The notes beneath the pieces are model-generated. The model did no database searches and was not told where the DNA came from. It saw nothing but the letters and a program-made list of their open reading frames with translations. Made by a program: the position numbers and the translations under genes. DNA of 7,709 nucleotides from Candidatus Pacearchaeota archaeon (lineage in GTDB: Archaea > Nanobdellota > Nanobdellia > Pacearchaeales > GW2011-AR1). Of this stretch, positions 1 to 6,004 are shown piece by piece. Every line of letters starts with the position of its first letter. Positions within the stretch are counted from its first letter, which is position 1. Location of the stretch: contig JAFCES010000019.1 of NCBI GenBank assembly GCA_017609045.1, positions 1 to 7,709 of the forward strand, read 5' to 3'.

Positions 1-233
1 TACTCTTCCCATTTTTTCCTCTCAGCTACAATATAACCTTGCTCAGTTTTTGGGGCATTTTTTAACATGATTTTTCTGAAATCTTCATCTCTCCCTTCTC
101 TCTCATCTTCTTCTCTCCTATCTTCATCTCTTTCCACAAGGACAGTTTCGTCTTTTATACCAGCCCTATCTAAAGCTCGTTGAAATTTGTCCATAATCTG
201 TTTAGCCTGTTTTTTAATCTCTTTTATTTTCAT
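1..233 (-). CDS. gatC: GatC-like subunit of Asp-tRNA(Asn)/Glu-tRNA(Gln) amidotransferase, 77 codons visible
   Basis: The reading frame from ATG at 233 stays open for 77 codons. The last two window bases start the next codon as TA-, so a stop probably straddles the edge and the protein may be nearly complete. Seen: an N-terminal Lys-rich helix (residues 1-25), a highly charged stretch (34-51, 17 of 18 residues D, E or R), then LKNAPKTEQGYIVAERKKW (57-75). This resembles the conserved GatC tail (LxNAPxxxxGYFxVP). GatC is the small subunit that wraps and stabilises GatA/GatB in GatCAB, which amidates Asp-tRNA(Asn) or Glu-tRNA(Gln). A TATA octamer lies exactly 21 nt upstream, supporting a leaderless start. 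It follows aspS in the same direction with a 30-bp gap. Inference: with the non-discriminating AspRS it serves Asn-tRNA(Asn) formation. It is shorter than bacterial GatC (about 95 residues), and the first half is not diagnostic, so the family call is moderate. Confidence 0.62.
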   Translation of the reverse strand, partial: MKIKEIKKQAKQIMDKFQRALDRAGIKDETVLVERDEDRREEDEREGRDEDFRKIMLKNAPKTEQGYIVAERKKWEE

Positions 234-254
234 ATTTCAGTTAATAGAAGTAAA

Positions 255-262
255 TATTTAAA
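255..262 (-). promoter_or_regulatory. TATA box of the gatC-like gene
   Basis: The minus strand reads TTTAAATA, with exactly 21 nt between the box and ATG 233. The box lies 1 nt past the aspS stop codon. The same octamer and spacing occur at gatE. The spacing implies transcription starting at or next to the ATG (leaderless mRNA). Confidence 0.7.
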
Positions 263-263
263 T

Positions 264-1541
264 TTATGGAACAAGCCTATCCCTATCCCTCGGAAAGAAA
301 CAAGCTTCCCTTATATTTTCCAAGCCTAGAAGGGCTTGAGTAAACCTTTCTAAACCAACACTCCAGCCACTATGTTTTGGAGCCCCAAATCTAAAGCTAT
401 CCACATAACTCTTAAAATTCTTAACATTCAACCCCTTAGCCTTGATTCTTTTTTCCAGCAGCTCGGGAATATGTATTCTCTGTCCGCCAGAAGAAATTTC
501 TATTCCCTGATAAATAGCATCGAATCCCTCGCTTAACTTGCTCTTCTCATTTTCATCTTTAGGCATAATATAAAACGGCTTCAGCTTAGCAGGCCAAGAA
601 TGTATGAAAACTATGGTATCTGGAAACTTCTTACCTAGTTTTTTCTCGTCTTCAGGAGACAAGTCTTCTCCATACCTCATTCTCAAGATCTTAACAGTCT
701 CATCATAACTAAGATACTTAGCTTTAGGAACTTTCAATTTTAGCTTTAAAATTTCTAACTCTTGTTTACATTTCTCTAAAACTTTTTTCACAATAAACTG
801 GACAGCCTTTTCCAGCTGTTTCATCACCTCTTTTTGCCCAGAAAAGGCTGTTTCAATATCCATTTGTCTACTCTCGTTCAAATGACGAGGAGTATTATGT
901 TTTTCAGCTCTCCATACAGGAGTTAGCAAGAAAACTTTCTCCATAGAACACGCCAACATCTGCTTGTATAGCTGAGGAGATTGAGCAAGAAAAGCTGATT
1001 TTTCAAAATACTTAACAGGAAATAAATCAGTTCCTCCTTCACTCGCACTTGAGATAATTGAAGGGGGCTGCATTTCCAAAAAACCTTTAGAATAAAAATA
1101 TTCTCTAAAACTCATAGAAATTACAGATTGTACTTTGAAGATAGCTTGAACTTTCCTTCTATGAAAATCCAAGAACCTATAGTCGAGCCTTTTTGGCAGT
1201 TCAGTTTTAGAAAAATCAGAAACATCAACAGGAAGAGAGCTTTGAGCCTTACTCAAAAGCTTAATCTTATCTGGAAAAATCTCAACTCCTCCAGGAGCCT
1301 TTCCATTTTTTACAGTTTTTCCTTTTAATTCCAATATAGATTCTCTATTGACTTTTTTAATTAAATTAAAAACATTTTTATCTTGCTTATCAATATGGGC
1401 AGTAACTTGTATAATACCAGTTAAATCCCTCAACAATAAAAAACAGATTTTCCCTAGCTTTCTAGTATCATGAACCCAACCCTTCAAAAGGACTCTACCT
1501 CTTTTCTTTTTTAAAACCTCAGCAATATAGCTTCTTTTCAT
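264..1541 (-). CDS. aspS: Aspartyl-tRNA synthetase, archaeal type, predicted non-discriminating
   Basis: Class IIb synthetase that charges tRNA with aspartate in the cytoplasm. An N-terminal OB-fold anticodon-binding domain (about 1-100) is followed by the catalytic domain: SEGGTDLFP (167-175), the AspRS signature QSPQ (187-190), motif 2 WRAEKHNTPRHLNE (210-223), and motif 3 GLER (396-399) with the usual FPRDRDRLVP end. At 425 residues it matches archaeal AspRS and lacks the bacterial GAD insert. H24 (in GWVH) aligns with W26 of the discriminating Thermococcus kodakarensis enzyme, and P83 (in KAPGG) with its K85. His/Pro is the known signature of enzymes that also charge tRNA(Asn). Start: M1 fits family N-termini, but its ATG lies 44 nt from the TATA box rather than the 21 nt seen elsewhere. 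A 23-bp tandem duplication inserts an 8-codon ORF in between, so translation probably depends on the ATGA overlap. Family call near certain; specificity inferred. Confidence 0.97.
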   Translation of the reverse strand: MKRSYIAEVLKKKRGRVLLKGWVHDTRKLGKICFLLLRDLTGIIQVTAHIDKQDKNVFNLIKKVNRESILELKGKTVKNGKAPGGVEIFPDKIKLLSKAQSSLPVDVSDFSKTELPKRLDYRFLDFHRRKVQAIFKVQSVISMSFREYFYSKGFLEMQPPSIISSASEGGTDLFPVKYFEKSAFLAQSPQLYKQMLACSMEKVFLLTPVWRAEKHNTPRHLNESRQMDIETAFSGQKEVMKQLEKAVQFIVKKVLEKCKQELEILKLKLKVPKAKYLSYDETVKILRMRYGEDLSPEDEKKLGKKFPDTIVFIHSWPAKLKPFYIMPKDENEKSKLSEGFDAIYQGIEISSGGQRIHIPELLEKRIKAKGLNVKNFKSYVDSFRFGAPKHSGWSVGLERFTQALLGLENIREACFFPRDRDRLVP

Positions 1542-1564
1542 TCAGCAATATAGCTTCTTTTCAT
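1519..1564. repeat. Perfect 23-bp tandem duplication at the aspS 5' end
   Basis: Bases 1519-1541 and 1542-1564 are identical (23 of 23) and directly abut. The flanking bases do not extend the match on either side. On the coding strand each unit starts ATGAAAAGAAGC and ends TTGCTGA. Removing one copy would leave the aspS ATG exactly 21 nt from the TATA box, as at the other genes, so the single-copy state is very probably ancestral. Confidence 0.95.
1538..1564 (-). CDS. Eight-codon upstream ORF (MKRSYIAE, stop) overlapping the aspS start
   Basis: The ATG at 1564 lies exactly 21 nt from the TATA octamer 1586-1593, the leaderless position used by every other promoter-proximal gene here. It reads ATG AAA AGA AGC TAT ATT GCT GAA TGA. 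Its stop overlaps the aspS ATG in the tetranucleotide ATGA (1541-1538). The peptide copies the first eight residues of AspRS because the 23-bp unit is duplicated; 23 is not a multiple of three, so the two copies are in different frames. Inference: ribosomes load on this ATG and reinitiate at aspS, or the ORF is a by-product of a recent duplication or an assembly error. The peptide contains no Asp or Asn codon, so classical attenuation by aspartate supply is not indicated. Confidence 0.5.
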   Translation of the reverse strand: MKRSYIAE

Positions 1565-1585
1565 AAGATAAAAAGAGAAAAGAGA

Positions 1586-1593
1586 TTTATAAA
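1586..1593 (-). promoter_or_regulatory. TATA box upstream of aspS
   Basis: TTTATAAA, preceded on the minus strand by purine-rich GTTAAAG (possible BRE), which overlaps the last codons of the DUF1846 gene. The box is 21 nt from ATG 1564 and 44 nt from the aspS ATG 1541. The same octamer serves the DUF1003 gene on the plus strand. Confidence 0.75.
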
Positions 1594-1595
1594 CT

Positions 1596-3059
1596 TTAAC
1601 CTCTTAAATATATTTTTGGCGTTAATTCTGCATCTGTTGTAAGATTTATTCCTAAATCTCTTAAACCCACCTCATCTCCTTTTGTAGGGAGATGAGTAGT
1701 ATGCATCTCACAACTCTTAAGTAAAGGAATTTTATTTATGCATTCCAAAACAAAAGGATTTGTAGAAGAAGCTACAGCCAAAGCAGATATTTTTTGTTTC
1801 AAAGTTCTTATGTTATTAATCATACTTTCAGGAAGAAGATGTATATCAGCAGGTATATTAGCCAGATATTTCAAAGCCTTTATAATGCAAGCTGATTCTG
1901 AGTGAAGAAGTTCGGAGTTTTTTCCAGTTATTATCTTGTTACCTATTTGAATAGCAGAACCACAATAAAACCCTTTGTTTCCTTTATCTTCTTCTTTCTC
2001 CGCTTCAAGAGCTGCTTGTCTTGCATATTTCACAACCTCTCTATATTTCTCATCAATGCCTAATTTCTGCATTAGCTTCTCAATTCTATCTACAACCTCT
2101 TTCCCAACTATACCAAGAAGATTTTCCTTCTTGTGCCTAAAATATCTTCTTATAATTTCTTGTTTTGCTGCCCATCTCACTACCTCATCATCTATAATTC
2201 CCTGTTTAGTCTTACTTACTCCCATTTCAGTGGGAGATTTATAAACCTGCTGACCAATTCTTCCAAGAATCTTTTTCAGGATAGGAAAACTTTCTATATC
2301 TCTATTATAGTTTATAGCTGTAATCCCAGATTCCTGCAAATGAAAAGGATCTACCATATTTACATCTCCTATATCTGCTGTTGCTGCCTCGTAAGCAATA
2401 TTTACCGGATGTTCTAATGGCAAATCCCAAACTGGAAAAGTTTCAAATTTAGCAAAACCAGATTCATTTCCTTTAATATGGTCAAAATACAGCTGCGATA
2501 AACAGAAAGACATTTTCCCACTTCCAGGACCAGCACCAGTAACAATCACTATCGGCTTGTTAGTTTCTATATATGGATTTTGCCCATAACCTTCTTCAGA
2601 AACAATCTTATCTATATCTGCTGGATATCCTTCGATTTCTTTTTGCAAATAAACTCTAATACCTATATTCTCCAAATACCTCTTGAGCTTCAGAGCTTTT
2701 TTCTCATCTGAAAATCTATTTATCACAACAGCAGAGACATCTAAACCAAAGTCTCTTAAATCATTTATTAACTTCAAAGTCATTGCTTCATATGTCAAAC
2801 CAAAATCCCCTCCCATCTTACTACTCTCTATATCTTTAGCAGAAGCACACACAACAATCTCAGAATAATTTCTTAACTCTCGGAGTAATTTTATCTTGGT
2901 ATTTGGATCATAGCCAGGCAAGACTCTGGAAGCATGAAAATCATAACATAACTTCCCTCCTATCTCAAGATAAAGTTTCTTAAATCTCTTAGATCTGTTT
3001 AAAATTTCTTCTGACTGAATCCTTAAATATTTATCAACATCAAACCCTTTTTTTAACAT
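1596..3059 (-). CDS. DUF1846 family protein, function unknown, predicted nucleotide binder
   Basis: At 487 residues this matches the usual length of the DUF1846 family, best known from Firmicutes and Actinobacteria. Recognisable family stretches in order: an N-terminal segment with LYLEIGGKL (29-37) and HASRVLPGY (42-50); GYPADID (144-150); a P-loop-like GAGPGSGK (175-182) followed by SQLYFDH; KFETFPVWDLPLEHPVN (204-220); YEAATADIGDVNMVDPFHL (223-241); and a C-terminal domain with ITGKNSELL (377-385). The sequence suggests a cytoplasmic enzyme with an ATP- or phosphate-binding loop; no reaction is assigned and none is claimed. The start is fixed by a TATA octamer exactly 21 nt upstream, and the start also agrees with family N-termini. 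It sits between gatE and aspS in the same direction but has its own promoter, so a functional link to tRNA amidation is not shown. Because the family is mainly bacterial, lateral transfer into this archaeon is plausible. Confidence 0.9.
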   Translation of the reverse strand: MLKKGFDVDKYLRIQSEEILNRSKRFKKLYLEIGGKLCYDFHASRVLPGYDPNTKIKLLRELRNYSEIVVCASAKDIESSKMGGDFGLTYEAMTLKLINDLRDFGLDVSAVVINRFSDEKKALKLKRYLENIGIRVYLQKEIEGYPADIDKIVSEEGYGQNPYIETNKPIVIVTGAGPGSGKMSFCLSQLYFDHIKGNESGFAKFETFPVWDLPLEHPVNIAYEAATADIGDVNMVDPFHLQESGITAINYNRDIESFPILKKILGRIGQQVYKSPTEMGVSKTKQGIIDDEVVRWAAKQEIIRRYFRHKKENLLGIVGKEVVDRIEKLMQKLGIDEKYREVVKYARQAALEAEKEEDKGNKGFYCGSAIQIGNKIITGKNSELLHSESACIIKALKYLANIPADIHLLPESMINNIRTLKQKISALAVASSTNPFVLECINKIPLLKSCEMHTTHLPTKGDEVGLRDLGINLTTDAELTPKIYLRG

Positions 3060-3080
3060 AAGTATAACTCACTATTATGA

Positions 3081-3088
3081 TTTATAAG
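3081..3088 (-). promoter_or_regulatory. TATA box of the DUF1846 gene
   Basis: The minus strand reads CTTATAAA, exactly 21 nt from ATG 3059, in the 48-bp gap after gatE. A second TATA-like run (plus 3091-3098) lies 31 nt from the ATG and is probably not the main box because it breaks the common spacing. Confidence 0.7.
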
Positions 3089-3107
3089 AATTTATATACT
3101 CAGATTA

Positions 3108-4541
3108 TTATGTAACAAGTTTCTTCAACATATCCATCACTTCTTTTCCAGAAACCTTTCCTTTAAACCTCTTCATAATTAATCCCATATATGCATTTAT
3201 GGTTAATCCAGGTTTTTCTTTCACTATTTTCAAAATTTCCTCTTCTAAGTTCTCCATCCTCTCGATTTTTAAAGCTTCCTCTATAGTTTTCCCAGATAAA
3301 TATTCTTGCAACACTTTCTTAGGATCATTCTCAGAAATCTTTCCTACCTGAAGAGCCTGTAAAATAGTTTCGATTATATCTATAGTCAGCTTATTTTTTA
3401 CTTTAATTCTCTTTTTAATTTCTTTAGGCCACAGAATTAGGAGTTTAGCTATTAAATCTGGTTTCTTGAACACAGAAACAAGCTCTTGAAACTCATCCTG
3501 TTTTCCAGAAGACAAAACAAGCTTTGTTAGCTCTTCACTTAAACCTTCTTTCCTCAACTCCGCCCTTATCTCACTCTTTAATTTAGGTAGTTCCTTTTTA
3601 GCTTCATTTATTATCTCTCTGCCTATATGAAGTAAGGGCAAGTCAGTTTCAGGATACATTCTTGCTGCTCCTGGTAAGGGCCTTAGGAAAGAAGTCCTGC
3701 CGTTAGGAAGAGCTTTCCTTACCTCTGCTTTACTTTCCCCTTTTTCAATTAAGCTTATCTGTCTTCTCATTTCTGTTTCTATTGTCTTTTCTATTAATCT
3801 TGGCTCTTGAACTCCCTTAATTTCTATTCTCTTTCCCCATTTCCCACTAACAGAAACAGACATGTTCACATCCTGCCTTATTGTTCCTATCCCTCTCTTA
3901 ACTCTACAAGCCCTCAACAACTCCCCTATTTTCAAAGCTGTTTCCCTTGCCTGTTTAGCTGTTTTTATTTCTGGAGAGGTAGCTATCTCAATCAAAGGAA
4001 TCCCCAATCTATCCAATCTATATATAACCTTATTTTTCTCAGCTTTAATAATCCTAGCAGCATCTTCTTCTAAAGCTATACTCTCAATCCCCACTCTTCC
4101 TTTATCTGTTTCAAGCCAGCCGTTTTTAGCTATCAGAACTGTTCTTTGAAAACCAGAAACATTGCTTCCATCTATAACTGTTTTCCTCATTATCTGAGTA
4201 TAGGGAATAATCTCAGCATTTAAAAGTAAAGAAATCTGAAGAGCAATTTTCAAAGCCTCCTCGTTGATTTCTCTTGGCGGAGATTCGTCATACTCAACTA
4301 AGCAGTCATTATCATAATACCCTTCATATACAAAAATCTTATTTTTTAATGCCTCAAACAGAACAGCTTCATCTACTTCTCCACTTTCCCCAGCAATGGG
4401 ATGCAATTTCCTTTCTATTATAACTTCCGGCTTATCTTGTCTCAATACTGAAGGGCATCTACAAAAGAGTTTGCCTGTATCTATTTGTTGATGTATCTCC
4501 AAACCAGACTTTAATTCTACCTCCCTCTCTGCCTTTTTCAT
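3108..4541 (-). CDS. gatE: Glutamyl-tRNA(Gln) amidotransferase subunit E lacking the GAD insertion
   Basis: GatE is the tRNA-binding and kinase/transamidase subunit of the archaeal GatDE heterotetramer. It phosphorylates and then amidates Glu on tRNA(Gln), using ammonia made by GatD. Seen: SGLEIHQQIDTGKLFCRCPS (12-31), DESPPREINEEAL (85-97), DGSNVSGFQRT (124-134), EEDAARI (158-164), IEIKGVQ (239-245), RPLPGAARMYPETDLP (287-302) and a C-terminal helical/tail region (about 310-477). The QQ in GLEIHQQ and the overall fit favour GatE over GatB. Typical archaeal GatE is about 620 residues. Here EMRRQISLIEKGESK (257-271) runs straight into AEVRKALPNGRTSFLRP, so the AspRS-like GAD insertion of roughly 140 residues is absent, with no sign of frameshift. 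Start: a TATA octamer lies exactly 21 nt upstream of ATG 4541. gatD is not adjacent. Confidence 0.95.
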   Translation of the reverse strand: MKKAEREVELKSGLEIHQQIDTGKLFCRCPSVLRQDKPEVIIERKLHPIAGESGEVDEAVLFEALKNKIFVYEGYYDNDCLVEYDESPPREINEEALKIALQISLLLNAEIIPYTQIMRKTVIDGSNVSGFQRTVLIAKNGWLETDKGRVGIESIALEEDAARIIKAEKNKVIYRLDRLGIPLIEIATSPEIKTAKQARETALKIGELLRACRVKRGIGTIRQDVNMSVSVSGKWGKRIEIKGVQEPRLIEKTIETEMRRQISLIEKGESKAEVRKALPNGRTSFLRPLPGAARMYPETDLPLLHIGREIINEAKKELPKLKSEIRAELRKEGLSEELTKLVLSSGKQDEFQELVSVFKKPDLIAKLLILWPKEIKKRIKVKNKLTIDIIETILQALQVGKISENDPKKVLQEYLSGKTIEEALKIERMENLEEEILKIVKEKPGLTINAYMGLIMKRFKGKVSGKEVMDMLKKLVT

Positions 4542-4562
4542 AAATAAAGAAAAGAAAAAGAA

Positions 4563-4570
4563 TATTTAAA
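4563..4570 (-). promoter_or_regulatory. TATA box of gatE
   Basis: The minus strand reads TTTAAATA, with exactly 21 nt to ATG 4541. It lies 1 nt past the stop codon of the upstream 91-codon gene, so gatE can be transcribed independently of it. Confidence 0.7.
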
Positions 4571-4571
4571 A

Positions 4572-4847
4572 CTAGTGGCTATCAAAACTCAATCTTTCTA
4601 CATTGGCTTTACGATTTGATGTTAAAATATACTCTTCTAATCCCTTTGACTCTCTATTAGGAATCCTGATATCAATATTAACACATATGTTCCTAGGTTT
4701 ACTGAATTTTTTAAAATAATCTAACACCTCCTTGACAGTTCTACACTCCATACCTCTTTTATTTAAAAAACCAGGAACATCTGGTTTGCCTTCTACAACC
4801 CTGTATGAATGCAATATCGGATTATAAATTATATTAACAACTTTCAT
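4572..4847 (-). CDS. Unknown 91-residue protein coupled to the nitrilase-like gene
   Basis: I do not recognise this protein. It is a soluble mixed alpha/beta sequence with no signal peptide or membrane segment: a strand-like start (MKVVNIIYNP), a probable helix around TVKEVLDYFKKF (37-48), a strand-like ICVNIDIRI (54-62), then a charged tail ending LSFDSH. There are two cysteines (35, 55) and no obvious metal or catalytic motif. Its ATG overlaps the TGA of the nitrilase-like gene in ATGA (4847-4844). No TATA octamer lies at 21 nt and the only SD-like run is a weak GAGGA 13 nt upstream, so it is probably translated by coupling on the same mRNA. Inference: it works with its upstream partner. 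The steady reading frame and the ATGA junction support a real gene. Confidence 0.7.
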   Translation of the reverse strand: MKVVNIIYNPILHSYRVVEGKPDVPGFLNKRGMECRTVKEVLDYFKKFSKPRNICVNIDIRIPNRESKGLEEYILTSNRKANVERLSFDSH

Positions 4848-5497
4848 CTTATATCATAAATCCTCATATGATTATATTCTTTAACAGGATCCAACACTCT
4901 TAAATTATCTTCTCCCCCAACATGAAAAGCTTCTACGCTCGGTTTAAAAGAATCACAAACAATAACATCTCTTTCTGGTCTAACATTCCCAATACCAAGA
5001 TAAAATCCAGCATTTCTATCATAAGAGAGAATTAATTCAAGAAAAGTATCTGAAGGAATTCTTTGATGTCCATGATCTGCACAAAGCTCGACAGCAATAT
5101 TTCTGCCATTATATAGAACATTGTTTTTATTGCAATTACCTCTCTCATATTCTAATCCAAATTTTCTTGCTAATGCAGATTCTCCTACACTTCTCTCTTT
5201 CTGAATTATTTGAATAAGTTCTCCGTTACTTAAAATAGGGCATATCAATCTCATTCTCTCATGGTTTGTAAAGGGCATTGTCCCTGGAAAAATCAGACCA
5301 TTATGACCACAACTCAATTCCCTCAATCTATCTAGAATAAAAGCGCACTCTCCTGGTTTGTCTGGTCTTCCCAAATCTAAAGCTAAAGCATATTCTGGAG
5401 CAACAACTATCTCGCTTTCCCTTGTTGCCCTTTCTATTTTCAAAAATAAACTTTCTACACCTTCTCCAACTTTATGTAAAAGTCCTACAACTCTCAT
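4844..5497 (-). CDS. Short nitrilase (carbon-nitrogen hydrolase) superfamily protein, substrate unknown
   Basis: From ATG 5497 the protein is 217 residues. A nitrilase-like Glu-Lys-Cys triad can be placed in order: E35 in VVAPEYAL, K100 in IIQKER after a short hairpin (ICPILSNGELIQ), and C139 in IAVELCADHG. LIFPGTMPF (68-76) matches the strand before the lysine. Family members cleave or form C-N bonds in amides and nitriles, or release ammonia for a partner. It is shorter than the usual 260-330 residues, and the region after the cysteine (DVIVCDSF, 177-184) is divergent, so substrate and even activity are open. The frame extends 16 codons upstream to GTG 5545, but the TATA octamer 5519-5526 lies inside that extension, exactly 21 nt from ATG 5497. 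The shorter form also begins with the family's usual first strand (MRVVGLL). It overlaps the 91-residue gene by 4 bp. Confidence 0.75.
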   Translation of the reverse strand: MRVVGLLHKVGEGVESLFLKIERATRESEIVVAPEYALALDLGRPDKPGECAFILDRLRELSCGHNGLIFPGTMPFTNHERMRLICPILSNGELIQIIQKERSVGESALARKFGLEYERGNCNKNNVLYNGRNIAVELCADHGHQRIPSDTFLELILSYDRNAGFYLGIGNVRPERDVIVCDSFKPSVEAFHVGGEDNLRVLDPVKEYNHMRIYDIR

Positions 5498-5518
5498 AAA
5501 AAATAAACTCAAGTCTAC

Positions 5519-5526
5519 CTTATAAA
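5519..5526 (-). promoter_or_regulatory. TATA box of the nitrilase-like gene
   Basis: The minus strand reads TTTATAAG, preceded by purine-rich GGGAAAAG (possible BRE), with exactly 21 nt to ATG 5497. Its position inside the longer GTG-started reading frame rules against that longer start. Confidence 0.75.
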
Positions 5527-5583
5527 CTTTTCCCCTTATAACCACTAATAAGTTACAATAGTAAGGAAAAATAAGTAAAAAGA

Positions 5584-5591
5584 TTTATAAA
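5584..5591 (+). promoter_or_regulatory. TATA box of the DUF1003 gene
   Basis: TTTATAAA, preceded by purine-rich GTAAAAAGA (possible BRE), with exactly 21 nt to ATG 5613. It is divergent from the nitrilase-like promoter; the two boxes are 57 bp apart in a 115-bp gap that otherwise holds nothing I can identify. Confidence 0.78.
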
Positions 5592-5612
5592 AATCCTTTC
5601 CCCTTTATTTTT

Positions 5613-6002
5613 ATGTTCAACAAAAAAGGAAAACATCCTATTTTCAAAACAAAACTTACTATAGGACAGAAAGCGTCTGACAAGCTTACAGGTTTTGCAG
5701 GAAGCTGGACTTTCATAATCTTGCTGGGTATTTTTATAACAGGATGGATTTATCTAAATCTTACAGCCTATATTCGTCAATGGGACCCATGGCCTTTTAT
5801 AATATTAAACCTATGTCTCTCTTGTTTAGCAGCAATACAAGCTCCTATCATACTTATGTCTCAGAATAGAGAAGCTCAAAGAGACAGAGTTAGAGCAGAA
5901 TATGACTACAGAATAAATAAGAAAGCAGAAAGAGAAATAGAAGAAGTGCAGAAAGATTTAAAAGAGATTAAAAAAATATTGAAAGAGAGAAAAAGGAGGT
6001 GA
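5613..6002 (+). CDS. DUF1003 family membrane protein
   Basis: A 129-residue protein with a basic cytoplasmic N-terminus, two predicted membrane helices (about 30-50 and 60-82) and a long charged C-terminal helix (about 86-129) likely to form a coiled coil. The family core is clear: W45 and N49 in the first helix end, WDPWPFIILNLCLSCLAAIQ (57-76), then APIILMSQNREAQRDR (77-92) and AEYDYRINKKAE. DUF1003 proteins are widespread in bacteria and archaea and have no established function. The start is supported by a TATA octamer 21 nt upstream. It is followed with an overlap by a second small membrane protein gene, and its last codons contain the Shine-Dalgarno sequence for that gene, so the pair forms a small operon. 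Confidence 0.9.
   Translation: MFNKKGKHPIFKTKLTIGQKASDKLTGFAGSWTFIILLGIFITGWIYLNLTAYIRQWDPWPFIILNLCLSCLAAIQAPIILMSQNREAQRDRVRAEYDYRINKKAEREIEEVQKDLKEIKKILKERKRR
5995..6002 (+). promoter_or_regulatory. Shine-Dalgarno site deciding the start of the small membrane protein
   Basis: GGAGGTGA is a full match to the anti-SD consensus and includes the DUF1003 stop codon. The GGAGG core is 5 nt before ATG 6005. The alternative GTG at 5999 would lie inside the SD itself, so ATG 6005 is preferred. It is the only strong SD seen in the window. Confidence 0.85.
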
Positions 6003-6004
6003 AA

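Noticed and set aside
3091..3098. Second TATA-like run upstream of the DUF1846 gene
   Set aside because: At 31 nt from the ATG it does not fit the 21-nt spacing shared by the other boxes, and a fitting box is present at 3081-3088.
1128..4149. Several plus-strand open frames of 60-95 codons opposite aspS, DUF1846 and gatE
   Set aside because: They are antisense to well-supported genes, are rich in Ser, Leu and Phe as expected from reversed Lys/Glu-rich coding sequence, and have no promoter or SD at the correct place.
5498..5545. Sixteen-codon N-terminal extension of the nitrilase-like gene from GTG 5545
   Set aside because: It contains the gene's own TATA octamer at the fixed 21-nt distance from ATG 5497, and family members begin at the strand that starts with that ATG.
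5999..6004. GTG start for the small membrane protein, overlapping the previous stop
   Set aside because: The GTG is part of the SD sequence itself; ATG 6005 has the correct SD spacing.
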